NCBI GenBank assembly: GCA_002439805.1
Contig: DJPQ01000009.1
Coordinates: forward strand, 14,160-66,796
From: Bacteroidales bacterium UBA6408
Lineage (GTDB): Bacteria; Bacteroidota; Bacteroidia; Bacteroidales; UBA932
Direction: 5' to 3'
DNA length: 52,637 bases
Both the position numbers and the translations under genes were made by a program. The notes under the pieces were generated by a model. That model did no database searches. It had not been told where the DNA came from and saw only the letters and a list, made by a program, of their open reading frames with translations. Below, in pieces: positions 25,089 to 33,651 of the stretch (position 1 is the first letter of the stretch; each line of letters starts with the position of its first letter).

Positions 25089-26012
25089 ATGAAGAAATAC
25101 AACATCATATTGGTTTCGGGTCTGTTGCTTGCGGCATTTCTTACGGGAGACCTCACCGCCGATGCACAGGATTTCGACATTGACGTCGATTCTCTCGCAA
25201 CGGCGCATTTCAGCGTCGATTCGCTTTCGGACGAGGTGATTGACCGCTACGATATGAATAAACGGAAGAAAATCAACGACTACAGTATGGTCGGTGTCCA
25301 GTACGGAGTCGGGCTGAGCCGCACGCTGCTTCAGCCGGAGATTGCCAAGGAGGATATGATTTTCATACCTTACAACATCGGCGTGCTCTACACCCGCTAT
25401 GGAAAGATGTTCGGATATATGCCCTATTTCGGGTTTCAGGCCGGACTCTTCTTCACGCAGGAAGGCTACAAGTTCCGCCACGACAGCAAGAAGCACACGG
25501 TTCCGGTGTATTTGGGAGCGCAGTCTGCTGTGATGGATGTCGTCGAAGTGCCGCTGCTCGCCCACTGCCACGCCGATTTCTGGAAGATGAAGCTCATACT
25601 GAATGCAGGCCTTTATGCGGGTTACCGGCTGAACATACACCGCTATGCCCCGACGATTGAAGACGAGGGACTTCAGTATGTGAACCTCACTCCAGACTAC
25701 GGCTTTGATTCGGTCTCGATGGAAAGGGAATTCGCTTCGTTCGAGAACCGGTTTGACTACGGAATCAAGGGCGGTGTGGGATTCGGATTCATCTTCGACC
25801 CCGTGGAGATTCATGTTCAGGCGATGTACAAGCACTCCTTTTCGAGCCTGTTTAAGCCAAACTATTACAGTTCATACTATTACAGGTACTCCTATCAGCA
25901 GAACATCGTAGTCTCCGTCGGGCTGCATTTCCAGCTCGGAAGGCGTGTCGGCAAGACCCGCAGGCAGCTCCGCGAGGAGGCACGGGCGTTTGTCTATGAT
26001 GAGAAGCATTAG
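25089..26012 (+). CDS. PorT-like outer membrane beta-barrel protein
   Basis: The protein has about 307 residues with an N-terminal signal (MKKYNIILVSGLLLAAFLTG ... ADAQ). The mature part has alternating beta-strand patterns: YSMVGVQYGVGLSRTL, YGKMFGYMPYFGFQAGLFFT, MKLILNAGLYAGYRLN, FDYGIKGGVGFGFIFDPVEI and NIVVSVGLHFQLGRR. This is typical of small 8-stranded PorT/OMP_b-brl barrels of Bacteroidota. The role is structural or secretion-related by family only. I chose ATG 25089; the ORF opens with an in-frame TTG at 25080. Confidence 0.7.
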   Translation: MKKYNIILVSGLLLAAFLTGDLTADAQDFDIDVDSLATAHFSVDSLSDEVIDRYDMNKRKKINDYSMVGVQYGVGLSRTLLQPEIAKEDMIFIPYNIGVLYTRYGKMFGYMPYFGFQAGLFFTQEGYKFRHDSKKHTVPVYLGAQSAVMDVVEVPLLAHCHADFWKMKLILNAGLYAGYRLNIHRYAPTIEDEGLQYVNLTPDYGFDSVSMEREFASFENRFDYGIKGGVGFGFIFDPVEIHVQAMYKHSFSSLFKPNYYSSYYYRYSYQQNIVVSVGLHFQLGRRVGKTRRQLREEARAFVYDEKH

Positions 26013-26024
26013 AAACTCAAAAAT

Positions 26025-27368
26025 ATGAAATATATAAGCAGACCCGTAAAAGTTGGCAATGTTACGATTGGAGGCGGAGCCCCTATTGTGGTGCAGACCA
26101 TGTGCAACACCCACACATCGGATGTGGAGGCGTCTTTCAGACAGTGTGTCGAATTGGCGCAGGCCGGGGCGCAGATGATTCGCCTGACGGTTCCGTCCGT
26201 CGCGCAGGTCGATTCCTTGGCGGAGATTCACTCGCGTCTGAGGGCGGCCGGGATTGAGACCCCGATTGTCGCCGACGTGCATTTCAGTTCCGAAATAGCC
26301 ATTGCGGCTGCCTCCGTCGTGGAGAAGGTCCGCATCAACCCCGGAAATTTCCACCGGGACCATGACAAGGCGCGGGAGCAGTTCGCGCGTCTGGTCGCGG
26401 TCTGCAAGGAGCACGGGACGGCTATCCGAATCGGGGTGAACCATGGCTCGCTCGGGGAGCGGATTACCGCGCTCTACGGCAACACGGCCTTCGCGATGAA
26501 GGAGGCGGCGATGGAGTGGCTGCGGATGTGCAGGGACAATGATTTCGACGCTGTGGTGGTCAGCCTCAAGGCAAGCAACACGATTGTTATGGTCGAGGCT
26601 TACCGACTTCTGGTGGAAGGGATGGTTGCGGAGGATATGCACTACCCTCTTCATCTGGGAGTGACCGAGGCCGGGAACGGGGATGCGGGGAGAATCAAGT
26701 CCCTTGTCGGGATTTCTGCCCTGCTCGCCGACGGAATCGGGGACACGGTGCGCGTTTCGCTGACTGAGCCGCCTGTGAACGAGCTTCCGGCGGCGCAGTA
26801 TCTCTCCGACCGCTATGGCCGTCGCCTGCATTCATCCATGTTCCACATCTCCATGTCCGAGGGAGGCCGGCGGGTGTCTGCCGTCTATAACGCGCCCTCG
26901 CGGGAGAGGCTGCTCTTTGACGCGGCCTGCGATTTCGGAAAGAGACTGCTGGACAAGGAGATAGACTCCCTGAAGATTGGCGGCAGCTATCTTGACGGGA
27001 ACGGCGCTGCGGTGGAGATTACTCCGGAGTTCGGGGAATATCTCGTCGATGAGCTTATGCAGGCAGCCCGCAGGCGTTTCTACAGACCGGAATACATTGC
27101 CTGCCCGGGATGCGGACGCACCATGTATAATCTGCAGGAGGCTTTTGAGAGAGTGAAGGCACGGACTGCACACCTGAAGGGCATGGTGATAGCCGTGATG
27201 GGCTGCATAGTGAACGGTCCGGGCGAGATGGCGGACGCCGACTGGGGCTATGTCGGAGAAGGCAACGGCAAGGTGTCAATCTACAGGGGCAAGGAGGCTG
27301 TCCTCAGGCACGTTCCTGAGAACGAGGCTGTTGACCGGCTGCTGGAGCTGATTGAACGGGGCGAGTAA
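26025..27368 (+). CDS. ispG: 4-hydroxy-3-methylbut-2-enyl diphosphate synthase IspG
   Basis: This [4Fe-4S] enzyme of the MEP isoprenoid pathway converts MEcPP to HMBPP. The N-terminal TIM-barrel (about 1-250) has the family start RPVKVGNVTIGGGAPIVVQT, LAQAGAQMIRLTVPS, PIVADVHFSSEIA, VRINPGNF and LGVTEAG. The C-terminal cluster domain has CPGCGRTMYNLQE and GCIVNGPGEMADADWGYVGE. At 447 residues it is longer than E. coli IspG (about 370) but much shorter than the ~600-residue form with a middle A* domain usual in Bacteroides; only about 85 residues separate the two domains. It ends 9 bases from the convergent CBS/CNNM gene. Confidence 0.93.
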   Translation: MKYISRPVKVGNVTIGGGAPIVVQTMCNTHTSDVEASFRQCVELAQAGAQMIRLTVPSVAQVDSLAEIHSRLRAAGIETPIVADVHFSSEIAIAAASVVEKVRINPGNFHRDHDKAREQFARLVAVCKEHGTAIRIGVNHGSLGERITALYGNTAFAMKEAAMEWLRMCRDNDFDAVVVSLKASNTIVMVEAYRLLVEGMVAEDMHYPLHLGVTEAGNGDAGRIKSLVGISALLADGIGDTVRVSLTEPPVNELPAAQYLSDRYGRRLHSSMFHISMSEGGRRVSAVYNAPSRERLLFDAACDFGKRLLDKEIDSLKIGGSYLDGNGAAVEITPEFGEYLVDELMQAARRRFYRPEYIACPGCGRTMYNLQEAFERVKARTAHLKGMVIAVMGCIVNGPGEMADADWGYVGEGNGKVSIYRGKEAVLRHVPENEAVDRLLELIERGE

Positions 27369-27377
27369 AAATTGGCG

Positions 27378-28742
27378 TCACTGTGCGCCTTGCATCCCGT
27401 CTTTTTCTTCATCCCCTTTTATTTCTGCGGTTTCTTTTGGCTGAATTCTGTGGACGAGAACCTTGTCGATTCTCGGGCCGTCCATGTCAACGACTTCGAG
27501 GGAGAAGCCTTCCCAGTTGATTACCTCGCCCGCTGAAGGGATGTGGCCGGTCTCGCTGAGGATAAGGCCTGCGATGGTGGTGTATTCAAAGTCCTCCATC
27601 GTGTCATCGAGAAGGTCAAAATAGGAAAGGAAGTCATATATCGGACACTGGCCTTCAACAAGATAGCCGCTGGTTCCGGTAGTGTCGGGCTTTCCGTTCG
27701 CGCCCATACGCGGAACAATGTAGGGTTCGTCCTCCTCGTCGTCATTCACATTGCCCACAAGAGCCTCCATAATGTCCTTCAGCGAGATGAAACCGCAGAG
27801 CGCCCCGAACTCGTCGCAGACGAGAGCGCGGGATATGCGCTTAATCTTCATCTCCTCAAGAACCTTATAGACGGTCATGTTCTCGTGGAAATAGACGGGT
27901 TCGCGCATCATCTTTCCGAGGTCGAACCCCGTCTTGCCATAGCAGCGAAGAAAGTCCTTGATGTTCATAACGCCTATGACGTGATCGAGGTCATCGTCGC
28001 ATACCGGATATTCCTCGTAGATGTTCTCCTCTATCACTTCCCTCACCTGGGCTTCCGTCATGTTCTTGTCGAGCCAGACTATGTCCTGACGTGAGGTCAT
28101 GATTGTGTTCACGCTGAGGTCGCCGAGGGTGAAGACCCTCTCCACGATGTCCTGCTCCACCTCCGAAACCTCCCCGTCCTCAGTGCCCTCCTGCACGAGA
28201 GAGATGATTTCGTCTTCAGTAACATTGTTGTCATTCGCCTTGATTCCCAACATCTTCGCAATGCCGGCCGTGCTTTTGGAAAGAATCCAGATGAACGGAG
28301 ATGCAATCTTGGAAAGCAGTTGCATCGGACCGGCCATAGCCTTCGCCACCTTCTCGGCCTTGCTCATTCCGATGCGCTTAGGCACGAGCTCCCCGAGCAC
28401 GATTGAGAAATAGGTGACGATTATCACAATCAGGGTCTTGGCCAGACCGCCTGCCGTCGCCGCCGGAACGCCCCATCTCTCAAAGAGTCCGCCAAGCGCA
28501 CGGGCAATCTCGTTTCCGGAAAAGATACCGGTGAGGATTCCGATGAGCGTGATGCCTATCTGTATGGTCGAAAGAAACTTGTCCGGCTCGCCCGCGAGCC
28601 TCAGCGCCCGCTTCGCCTTTGTGTTGCCGTCGTCCGCCTCGCTCTGGAGGCTGGATTTCCGTGCGGAAATCATCGCGATTTCGGACATCGAGAAGACGCC
28701 GTTGAGAAGAATAAGAAAAAGAATTATAAATACTTCTGTCAT
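27378..28742 (-). CDS. CNNM/HlyC-CorC family membrane protein with CBS pair
   Basis: The 454-residue protein has an N-terminal CNNM/DUF21 transmembrane domain (MTEVFIILFLILLNGVFSMS, IQIGITLIGILTG, IVIIVTYFSIVLGELVPKRI), a tandem CBS pair (VNTIMTSRQDIVWLDKNMTE ... VYFHENMTVYKVLEEMKIKR, ALVCDEFGALCGFISLKDIM), and a C-terminal CorC/HlyC domain (AGLILSETGHIPSAGEVINW). The family is implicated in Mg2+ or Co2+ efflux; the old name 'hemolysin' is not evidence of toxin activity. It lies downstream of psd on the same strand, with a 23-25 bp direct repeat in the spacer (28753-28800). Confidence 0.9.
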   Translation of the reverse strand: MTEVFIILFLILLNGVFSMSEIAMISARKSSLQSEADDGNTKAKRALRLAGEPDKFLSTIQIGITLIGILTGIFSGNEIARALGGLFERWGVPAATAGGLAKTLIVIIVTYFSIVLGELVPKRIGMSKAEKVAKAMAGPMQLLSKIASPFIWILSKSTAGIAKMLGIKANDNNVTEDEIISLVQEGTEDGEVSEVEQDIVERVFTLGDLSVNTIMTSRQDIVWLDKNMTEAQVREVIEENIYEEYPVCDDDLDHVIGVMNIKDFLRCYGKTGFDLGKMMREPVYFHENMTVYKVLEEMKIKRISRALVCDEFGALCGFISLKDIMEALVGNVNDDEEDEPYIVPRMGANGKPDTTGTSGYLVEGQCPIYDFLSYFDLLDDTMEDFEYTTIAGLILSETGHIPSAGEVINWEGFSLEVVDMDGPRIDKVLVHRIQPKETAEIKGDEEKDGMQGAQ

Positions 28743-28752
28743 AGTCGCTTAA

Positions 28753-28800
28753 TTAGCGTGAATTTTAATCGAAAGTTAGCGTGGATTTTGATTGAGAAAG
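28753..28800 (-). repeat. Tandem ~24-bp repeat in the leader of the CBS/CNNM gene
   Basis: The unit 28753-28775 (TTAGCGTGAATTTT then AATCGAAAG) is followed at once by 28776-28800, which differs by three substitutions and a two-base insertion. It fills most of the 69-base spacer between psd and the CBS/CNNM start codon. Confidence 0.7.
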
Positions 28801-28811
28801 CCTGTCCCCCC

Positions 28812-29468
28812 CTATTTGAGTTCCGCAATTACAGTCTCGCAGGCCCGCACGTCGTCTCCGATTTCAACCTTGATGTCGGCATTGAGCGGCAGATACATAT
28901 CTATGCGTGAGCCGAATTTGATAATCCCGCACTGCTCGCCCTTGCGGACCGTTTCTCCCGGCCTGGCGTAGCAGACTATGCGCCTCGCGAAGGTGCCGGC
29001 AAGCTGCTTGAAGAGTATTTCCCCATGGGCGTTCTTCATCCCGACGGACGAGTGTTCGTTAAGTTCGGACGCCTTAGGAAGAAATGCGAGATAGTATTTT
29101 CCCGGATGATACTTGTAGTAGCTGACCTCACCGTCCATAGGCCAGAAATTAACATGGACATTGAAGAAGTTCATGTAAATCGAGACCTGTATGCACTCCC
29201 TCTTGAGATATTCGGGTTCATAGACCTTTTCGAGGATTACAATCTCCCCGTCGGCGACCGCAGTCAGCACGTTCTCCCCGGGAACCGTCTCGCGACGCGG
29301 CAGACGGAAGAAATAGGTGATGAAGCCCATCATGAACAGCAGTACCGCCGACAGCGGAATCGAGACATAAAGCACGCCGTACAGGAAGCGCCATATCAGG
29401 AACAGCAGAATGAGGCATATCAGCCACACCACAGCTATCGTCTTGTAACAATCCTTATGTATTTTCAT
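28812..29468 (-). CDS. psd: Phosphatidylserine decarboxylase proenzyme
   Basis: The enzyme makes phosphatidylethanolamine from phosphatidylserine at the inner membrane. The 218-residue protein has two N-terminal membrane segments (about 10-30 and 33-53), then TAVADGEIVILEKVYE, QVSIYMNFFNVHVNFWPMDG and YHPGKYYLAFLPKASELNEH. The self-cleavage motif is KFGSRID, where the serine becomes the pyruvoyl group. This short form is the archaeal-type or PSD-A-like one common in Bacteroidota. It lies 48 bases downstream of cdsA, so CDP-diacylglycerol synthesis and PE synthesis are genetically linked. A C7 run follows the stop. Confidence 0.93.
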   Translation of the reverse strand: MKIHKDCYKTIAVVWLICLILLFLIWRFLYGVLYVSIPLSAVLLFMMGFITYFFRLPRRETVPGENVLTAVADGEIVILEKVYEPEYLKRECIQVSIYMNFFNVHVNFWPMDGEVSYYKYHPGKYYLAFLPKASELNEHSSVGMKNAHGEILFKQLAGTFARRIVCYARPGETVRKGEQCGIIKFGSRIDMYLPLNADIKVEIGDDVRACETVIAELK

Positions 29469-29516
29469 TTTCTATCCTCCAAAATACTTCTCAAATCTAA
29501 AGTACTATCATTATCA

Positions 29517-30377
29517 TCAAAGCATATCGAAGCACATCATATAGACGGTGGCGGTCGGGATGGCGACGAGGGCGCTGTCGAAACGGTCCAGCATTCCGCC
29601 GTGTCCCGGAATTATGTTTCCGGAATCCTTGACCCCGCAATGCCGCTTCCACTGGGATTCGATGAGGTCTCCATATACCCCGGTGACGTTCATTATCGCC
29701 GCGACCGCAAGGCAGTGATACCATTGCATCTCGCTGAACGGCAGCCAGTCAAGGCTGTGCATCCCGTAGGCTACTCCCAACGCACAGGCGAATCCTCCCA
29801 TGCATCCTATCCATGACTTGTGGGGCGAAACGGAGGGAAAGAGCTTCGGTCCGTACTTCTGTCCGAGGGTGCTGCCGAAGACATAGGCTCCGACGTCGGA
29901 CACCCAGATAATCACGAACATGCACAGGAGCACGAGCCCGTTGAAGTTATGCCGGGAGTCGAAGGCGACGAAATTCAGCAGAGTCCACGGAACTGCAATG
30001 TAGAGCAGTCCGGTGTAGATGTTCGCGAACATTCCGAAGTCCTTCTTGTCCTTGACATAGAGTGAGTTGATCATAACGATGAGCAAGGGGATAAATGTCA
30101 GCGCGATGAAGCGTCCGGTGACGGCCTCCGTCGATTGGACAAGGAAAGTCACCGCAAACATCATGCAGCCGCCGACAATCGCGAGCGTCCTTGACACCCT
30201 ATACACTTTCCCCATGGTCATGCCGAAGAATTCCGTCATCATCATCACGAGGGCAAAGATCATCACGGCAGCGAATATGTACCTGCCCCCCTCAAACCAG
30301 TCTCCTGACAGCAATGCCAGAAGCATCACTGTCAGGAAAACAAGCCCTGAAACTGTCCTGACTATCAGATTTTTCAT
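29517..30377 (-). CDS. cdsA: Phosphatidate cytidylyltransferase CdsA
   Basis: The enzyme forms CDP-diacylglycerol from phosphatidic acid and CTP in the inner membrane. The 286-residue protein has about seven or eight hydrophobic segments. The family signature is at the C-terminus: SPHKSWIG ... GDLIESQWKRHCGVKDSG, IIPGHGGMLDRFDS. Its start overlaps the ftsH stop by 4 bases, which implies translational coupling. Confidence 0.95.
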   Translation of the reverse strand: MKNLIVRTVSGLVFLTVMLLALLSGDWFEGGRYIFAAVMIFALVMMMTEFFGMTMGKVYRVSRTLAIVGGCMMFAVTFLVQSTEAVTGRFIALTFIPLLIVMINSLYVKDKKDFGMFANIYTGLLYIAVPWTLLNFVAFDSRHNFNGLVLLCMFVIIWVSDVGAYVFGSTLGQKYGPKLFPSVSPHKSWIGCMGGFACALGVAYGMHSLDWLPFSEMQWYHCLAVAAIMNVTGVYGDLIESQWKRHCGVKDSGNIIPGHGGMLDRFDSALVAIPTATVYMMCFDML

Positions 30378-32449
30378 TGCTCGGCGTCTTTTTCGTGGAC
30401 TTTGTCGGCCTTTTCCCCGGAATGCTCTTCGGTACCTTCCCTATGGAGCGGATTTACGCCGGATGAATTCTCCGCGTCTTCCTGAGCCTTGGCTGCCTTC
30501 TCCTCCTCGCGGTTCCGGCTGCTGTCCGCCCCGGCTCGAGGCCCGAGGATGCGTTCGAGGTCGTCCGCAAAGATTACCTCCTTTTCGAGCAGCAGGGCCG
30601 CGACCTCAAGAAACTCCTGCCTGTGCTCCGTGAGGAGTGAAAGTGTCCTGTCGTGGATTTCCTGCACAAGGCGCTTGACCTCCTCGTCCATGACCTCGGC
30701 AGTTCGCTCGCTGTACGGGCGGGTAAGTTCATATCCGCGGGAGCCGGTCGAGTCGTAGAACGACACTGTCCCCACCCGCTCGCTCATTCCGTAGTAGCAG
30801 ACCATGCTGTAGGCCATCTTGGTCAGCCTCTCAAGGTCATTCAGAGCACCGGTAGAAGGCTGCCCGTTCACAATCTCTTCCGCGACGCGGCCGCCTATGA
30901 GCGCACACATCTCGTCCGTCATCTGATCTCTCGTCATCAGCTGGCGTTCCTCAGGAAGATACCACGCGGCGCCGAGAGCCTGTCCGCGAGGTACAATGGT
31001 GACCTTGAAGAGAGGGTTCGCGTTCGGAAGCAGCCAGCTAACCACCGCATGACCGGCCTCGTGGTGGGCTATCGACTTCTTTTCTTCCGGGGTGATTATC
31101 TTGTCCTTGCGCTCCAGACCGCCTATTATCCTGTCAACAGCATCAAGGAAGTCCTGCCTATCGACCTTATGCTTGTTGTGCCTTGCAGCCGTAAGCGCCG
31201 CCTCATTGCATACATTCGCTATGTCGGCTCCGGAAAATCCCGGAGTGTGCTTGGCAAGAAACTCGACGTCGAAATCCTCCGAGAGCTTTATGCCCTTGAG
31301 ATGGACTTTGAAAATTTCCTCCCTCTCCTTCAGGTCAGGAAGATCGACATGAATCTGACGGTCGAAGCGGCCGGCACGAAGCAGCGCCTTGTCGAGTATG
31401 TCGGCGCGGTTGGTGGCGGCGAGGATTATGACACCGGAGTTGGTGTCGAACCCGTCCATCTCGGTAAGGAGCTGGTTCAAGGTATTTTCCCTTTCATCGT
31501 TTGAAGTGAAGCCGCCGTTCTTGCTTCTTGCCCGTCCGACGGCGTCAATCTCGTCGATGAACACGATGCACGGAGCCTTCTCCTTGGCCTGCCTGAAAAG
31601 GTCGCGCACCCTCGAAGCCCCGACTCCCACGAACATCTCGACGAAATCCGAACCGGAAATGGAGAAGAACGGAACGTCCGCCTCGCCTGCAACGGCCTTT
31701 GCGAGCAGGGTCTTTCCCGTGCCAGGAGGTCCCACGAGCAGCGCACCTTTCGGAATCTTGCCTCCGAGTGCCGTATATTTCTTCGGGTTCTTGAGGAAAT
31801 CGACGATTTCCATAACCTCCTCCTTTGCGCCGTACATTCCGGCAACATCCTTGAAGGTTACCCTGTTCTTGTCCTTGTTGTCAACCAGCTTTCCCGGGGT
31901 CTTCCCGACTCCGAATATCCCTCCCCCGGCAGGACCGCCCATAGACTTTCCCATCCCCCGGAACATGAACACCCAGAAAAGAATCAGAAGCGCCGGCCAG
32001 AGCAGCCAGTTCAGAACATCGACCCATGTCTTGTCATTGTTCTCGATTACGACCTTAAAGCGAGACTCCTGAGGAAGCTGTTCGTTGAGAGCACCGAACA
32101 TCTCCTCCGCGTTGAAGCTGCTTGAGACGAGGAAGAAGAAATGCGGAGACTTCTTGGGAACCTGTCCGCCGAACTTTGACTCATATTTCTGAAGCCTGTC
32201 CGGACGCACCTTAATCTTGCCCTCAAACTCGTTGCGTACAAAGTCTATCTCCTGGACATCCCCCTCGCGGGCCATCTGCTGAACCTCTTCCCACTCAATT
32301 TTCTGCGGGTTGGCCCTGCCGTCCGAGTTCTGGAAGAACAGCATCCAGATGATGAGTCCGATGATGAGTATGTAGAACCAGGAGAGATTGATGGTTATGA
32401 CCTTCATCTTCCGGCCCTTGTTCCCGTTATTTTTCTTTTTTTCTGCCAT
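30374..32449 (-). CDS. ftsH: ATP-dependent zinc metalloprotease FtsH
   Basis: This membrane-bound AAA+ protease degrades membrane and regulatory proteins. The 691-residue protein has two transmembrane segments (about 22-42 and 148-165) flanking a periplasmic domain, Walker A GPPGTGKTLLAKAVAGEA, pore loop ISGSDFVEMFVGVGASRVRD, Walker B CIVFIDEIDAVG, the SRH region ATNRADILDKALLRAGRFDR, and the zinc site HHEAGHAVVSW. The C-terminal tail is long and charged (about 630-691, EE-K-A rich). It lies 32 bases downstream of rsfS and overlaps cdsA by 4 bases in the same operon. Confidence 0.97.
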   Translation of the reverse strand: MAEKKKNNGNKGRKMKVITINLSWFYILIIGLIIWMLFFQNSDGRANPQKIEWEEVQQMAREGDVQEIDFVRNEFEGKIKVRPDRLQKYESKFGGQVPKKSPHFFFLVSSSFNAEEMFGALNEQLPQESRFKVVIENNDKTWVDVLNWLLWPALLILFWVFMFRGMGKSMGGPAGGGIFGVGKTPGKLVDNKDKNRVTFKDVAGMYGAKEEVMEIVDFLKNPKKYTALGGKIPKGALLVGPPGTGKTLLAKAVAGEADVPFFSISGSDFVEMFVGVGASRVRDLFRQAKEKAPCIVFIDEIDAVGRARSKNGGFTSNDERENTLNQLLTEMDGFDTNSGVIILAATNRADILDKALLRAGRFDRQIHVDLPDLKEREEIFKVHLKGIKLSEDFDVEFLAKHTPGFSGADIANVCNEAALTAARHNKHKVDRQDFLDAVDRIIGGLERKDKIITPEEKKSIAHHEAGHAVVSWLLPNANPLFKVTIVPRGQALGAAWYLPEERQLMTRDQMTDEMCALIGGRVAEEIVNGQPSTGALNDLERLTKMAYSMVCYYGMSERVGTVSFYDSTGSRGYELTRPYSERTAEVMDEEVKRLVQEIHDRTLSLLTEHRQEFLEVAALLLEKEVIFADDLERILGPRAGADSSRNREEEKAAKAQEDAENSSGVNPLHREGTEEHSGEKADKVHEKDAEQ

Positions 32450-32481
32450 GTCGCGAAACTATTTGATTTATAGCAGATTCC

Positions 32482-32841
32482 CTATTTGGCCGTCTCGTCG
32501 TTCCAGTCCGTGCGCTCGGCGTCGGCCCAGAGATCCTCCAGACGGTAAAACGAGCGGTAGGCGGTCTGAAAAATGTGGACTACGACATCGCCGTAGTCGA
32601 GAATGACCCACAGCGCGTTCTCCCGCCCCTGCGAACGTATGACTTTTCTCCTGCAGCGCTCTATCATCCTGTCCTCGACATTGTCGGCGATGGCAAGCAC
32701 ATTGGTTGTGGAATCAGCGTTGCAGACGACGAAATAATCGGATATTGCTGTACCTATTTTCCTGAGATCGAGAGACAGGACTTCCTGCCCCTTCTTTTCG
32801 AGCATTGCCTCGGCAATGACCTTGACTTCGTTGGGTTTCAT
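32482..32841 (-). CDS. rsfS: Ribosomal silencing factor RsfS
   Basis: RsfS binds ribosomal protein uL14 and blocks subunit joining when nutrients are scarce. The 119-residue protein covers the complete family: VLSLDLRKIGTAISDYFVVC, TTNVLAIADNVEDRM, and WVILDYGDVVVHIFQTAYRS followed by FYRLEDLWADA. It is the first gene of the rsfS-ftsH-cdsA-psd run; a -7 element lies at 32862-32869. Confidence 0.95.
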   Translation of the reverse strand: MKPNEVKVIAEAMLEKKGQEVLSLDLRKIGTAISDYFVVCNADSTTNVLAIADNVEDRMIERCRRKVIRSQGRENALWVILDYGDVVVHIFQTAYRSFYRLEDLWADAERTDWNDETAK

Positions 32842-32861
32842 CTAAAATTTTATGAATTATA

Positions 32862-32869
32862 CAAAAATA
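32862..32869 (-). promoter_or_regulatory. -7 promoter element for the rsfS-ftsH-cdsA run
   Basis: The minus strand reads TATTTTTG, about 21 bases upstream of the rsfS ATG. A second match, TATATTTG, is at 32886-32893. Both fit TAnnTTTG; no well-spaced -33 was found for either. Confidence 0.5.
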
Positions 32870-32910
32870 TGCCTAAATTAGCCTACAAATATAATCAAAA
32901 AACAAACCAA

Positions 32911-32938
32911 TAGCAATTCACGGGTAGCAATTCACGGG
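32911..32938 (+). repeat. Perfect 14-bp tandem duplication before birA
   Basis: TAGCAATTCACGGG occurs twice without a gap (32911-32924, 32925-32938) and ends 5 bases before the birA ATG. Confidence 0.85.
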
Positions 32939-32943
32939 CGACA

Positions 32944-33651
32944 ATGAGGATAACTTGCCACATAATATGGTATAATGAGATTGATTCGACCAACAGCGAG
33001 GCTGCCAGAAGGCTCGGGGAACTTGACAATATGTCAGTGCTCGCGGCCAGGTGTCAGACGGCCGGGCGGGGGAAGGACACGAGGAAGTGGCTCTCCGCCC
33101 CGGGCGAAAACCTGACGTTCACGCTCGTGCTGAAATATGCGGAATACGGAAGCCCCGTGCGGACAGAAACCGGGAACGCCGCGCCGTGCTGGCCTCAGTT
33201 TCCGGCGTCATGCCAGATGCTGCTGAGCGCGGCGGCCGCCGCCGGAGTCGTGAACTTTCTCGGAGAACTGGGCATCAGCGCATGGGTCAAGTGGCCGAAC
33301 GACGTTTATGTCGGAGGCAACAAAATCTGCGGGATACTCATCGAGCACCGCACCGCCGGAAATGTTCTGAAATCCAGCATTATAGGAATCGGGCTCAACC
33401 TGAACCAGACGGAGTTTCCTCCGGAGCTTGTCAACCCGGTTTCGGTCGCGTCCCTGACGGGCAGAAGGCTCGACACGGACGCGAGCCTCGAACATATGTG
33501 CGGAATCCTTGAGGAAAAAATCCGGTCAGCCTATCGCGAGCTGCCTCATCTGCGCGATGTAATCGCCCGGACGCTCACTCCTGAAGATGGCGCTTCCGGC
33601 GACGAAAATCTCCGCGCCTGCTTCGCTCAGTGCGTGAACGTTCTCCTTTGA
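32944..33651 (+). CDS. birA: Biotin--[acetyl-CoA-carboxylase] ligase, altered C-terminus
   Basis: The enzyme transfers biotin to the carboxylase carrier protein through biotinyl-AMP. Visible features are EIDSTNSEAARRL, QTAGRGKDTRKWLSAPGENL (the GRGxxxRxW motif), WVKWPNDVYVGGNKICGILI and IGIGLNLNQTEFP. No N-terminal DNA-binding domain is present, so it is a group I (non-repressor) enzyme. After EEKIRSAYREL the reading frame runs for about 40 codons antisense to rpe and the usual C-terminal SH3-like domain is missing. The 3' overlap with rpe is 126 bases. Either the enzyme works without that domain or its 3' end has been rearranged. Confidence 0.88.
   Translation: MRITCHIIWYNEIDSTNSEAARRLGELDNMSVLAARCQTAGRGKDTRKWLSAPGENLTFTLVLKYAEYGSPVRTETGNAAPCWPQFPASCQMLLSAAAAAGVVNFLGELGISAWVKWPNDVYVGGNKICGILIEHRTAGNVLKSSIIGIGLNLNQTEFPPELVNPVSVASLTGRRLDTDASLEHMCGILEEKIRSAYRELPHLRDVIARTLTPEDGASGDENLRACFAQCVNVLL

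Noticed and set aside
27378..28742. Hemolysin toxin gene
   Set aside because: The HlyC/CorC name is historical. The CNNM, CBS and CorC domain order indicates an ion-transport-related membrane protein.
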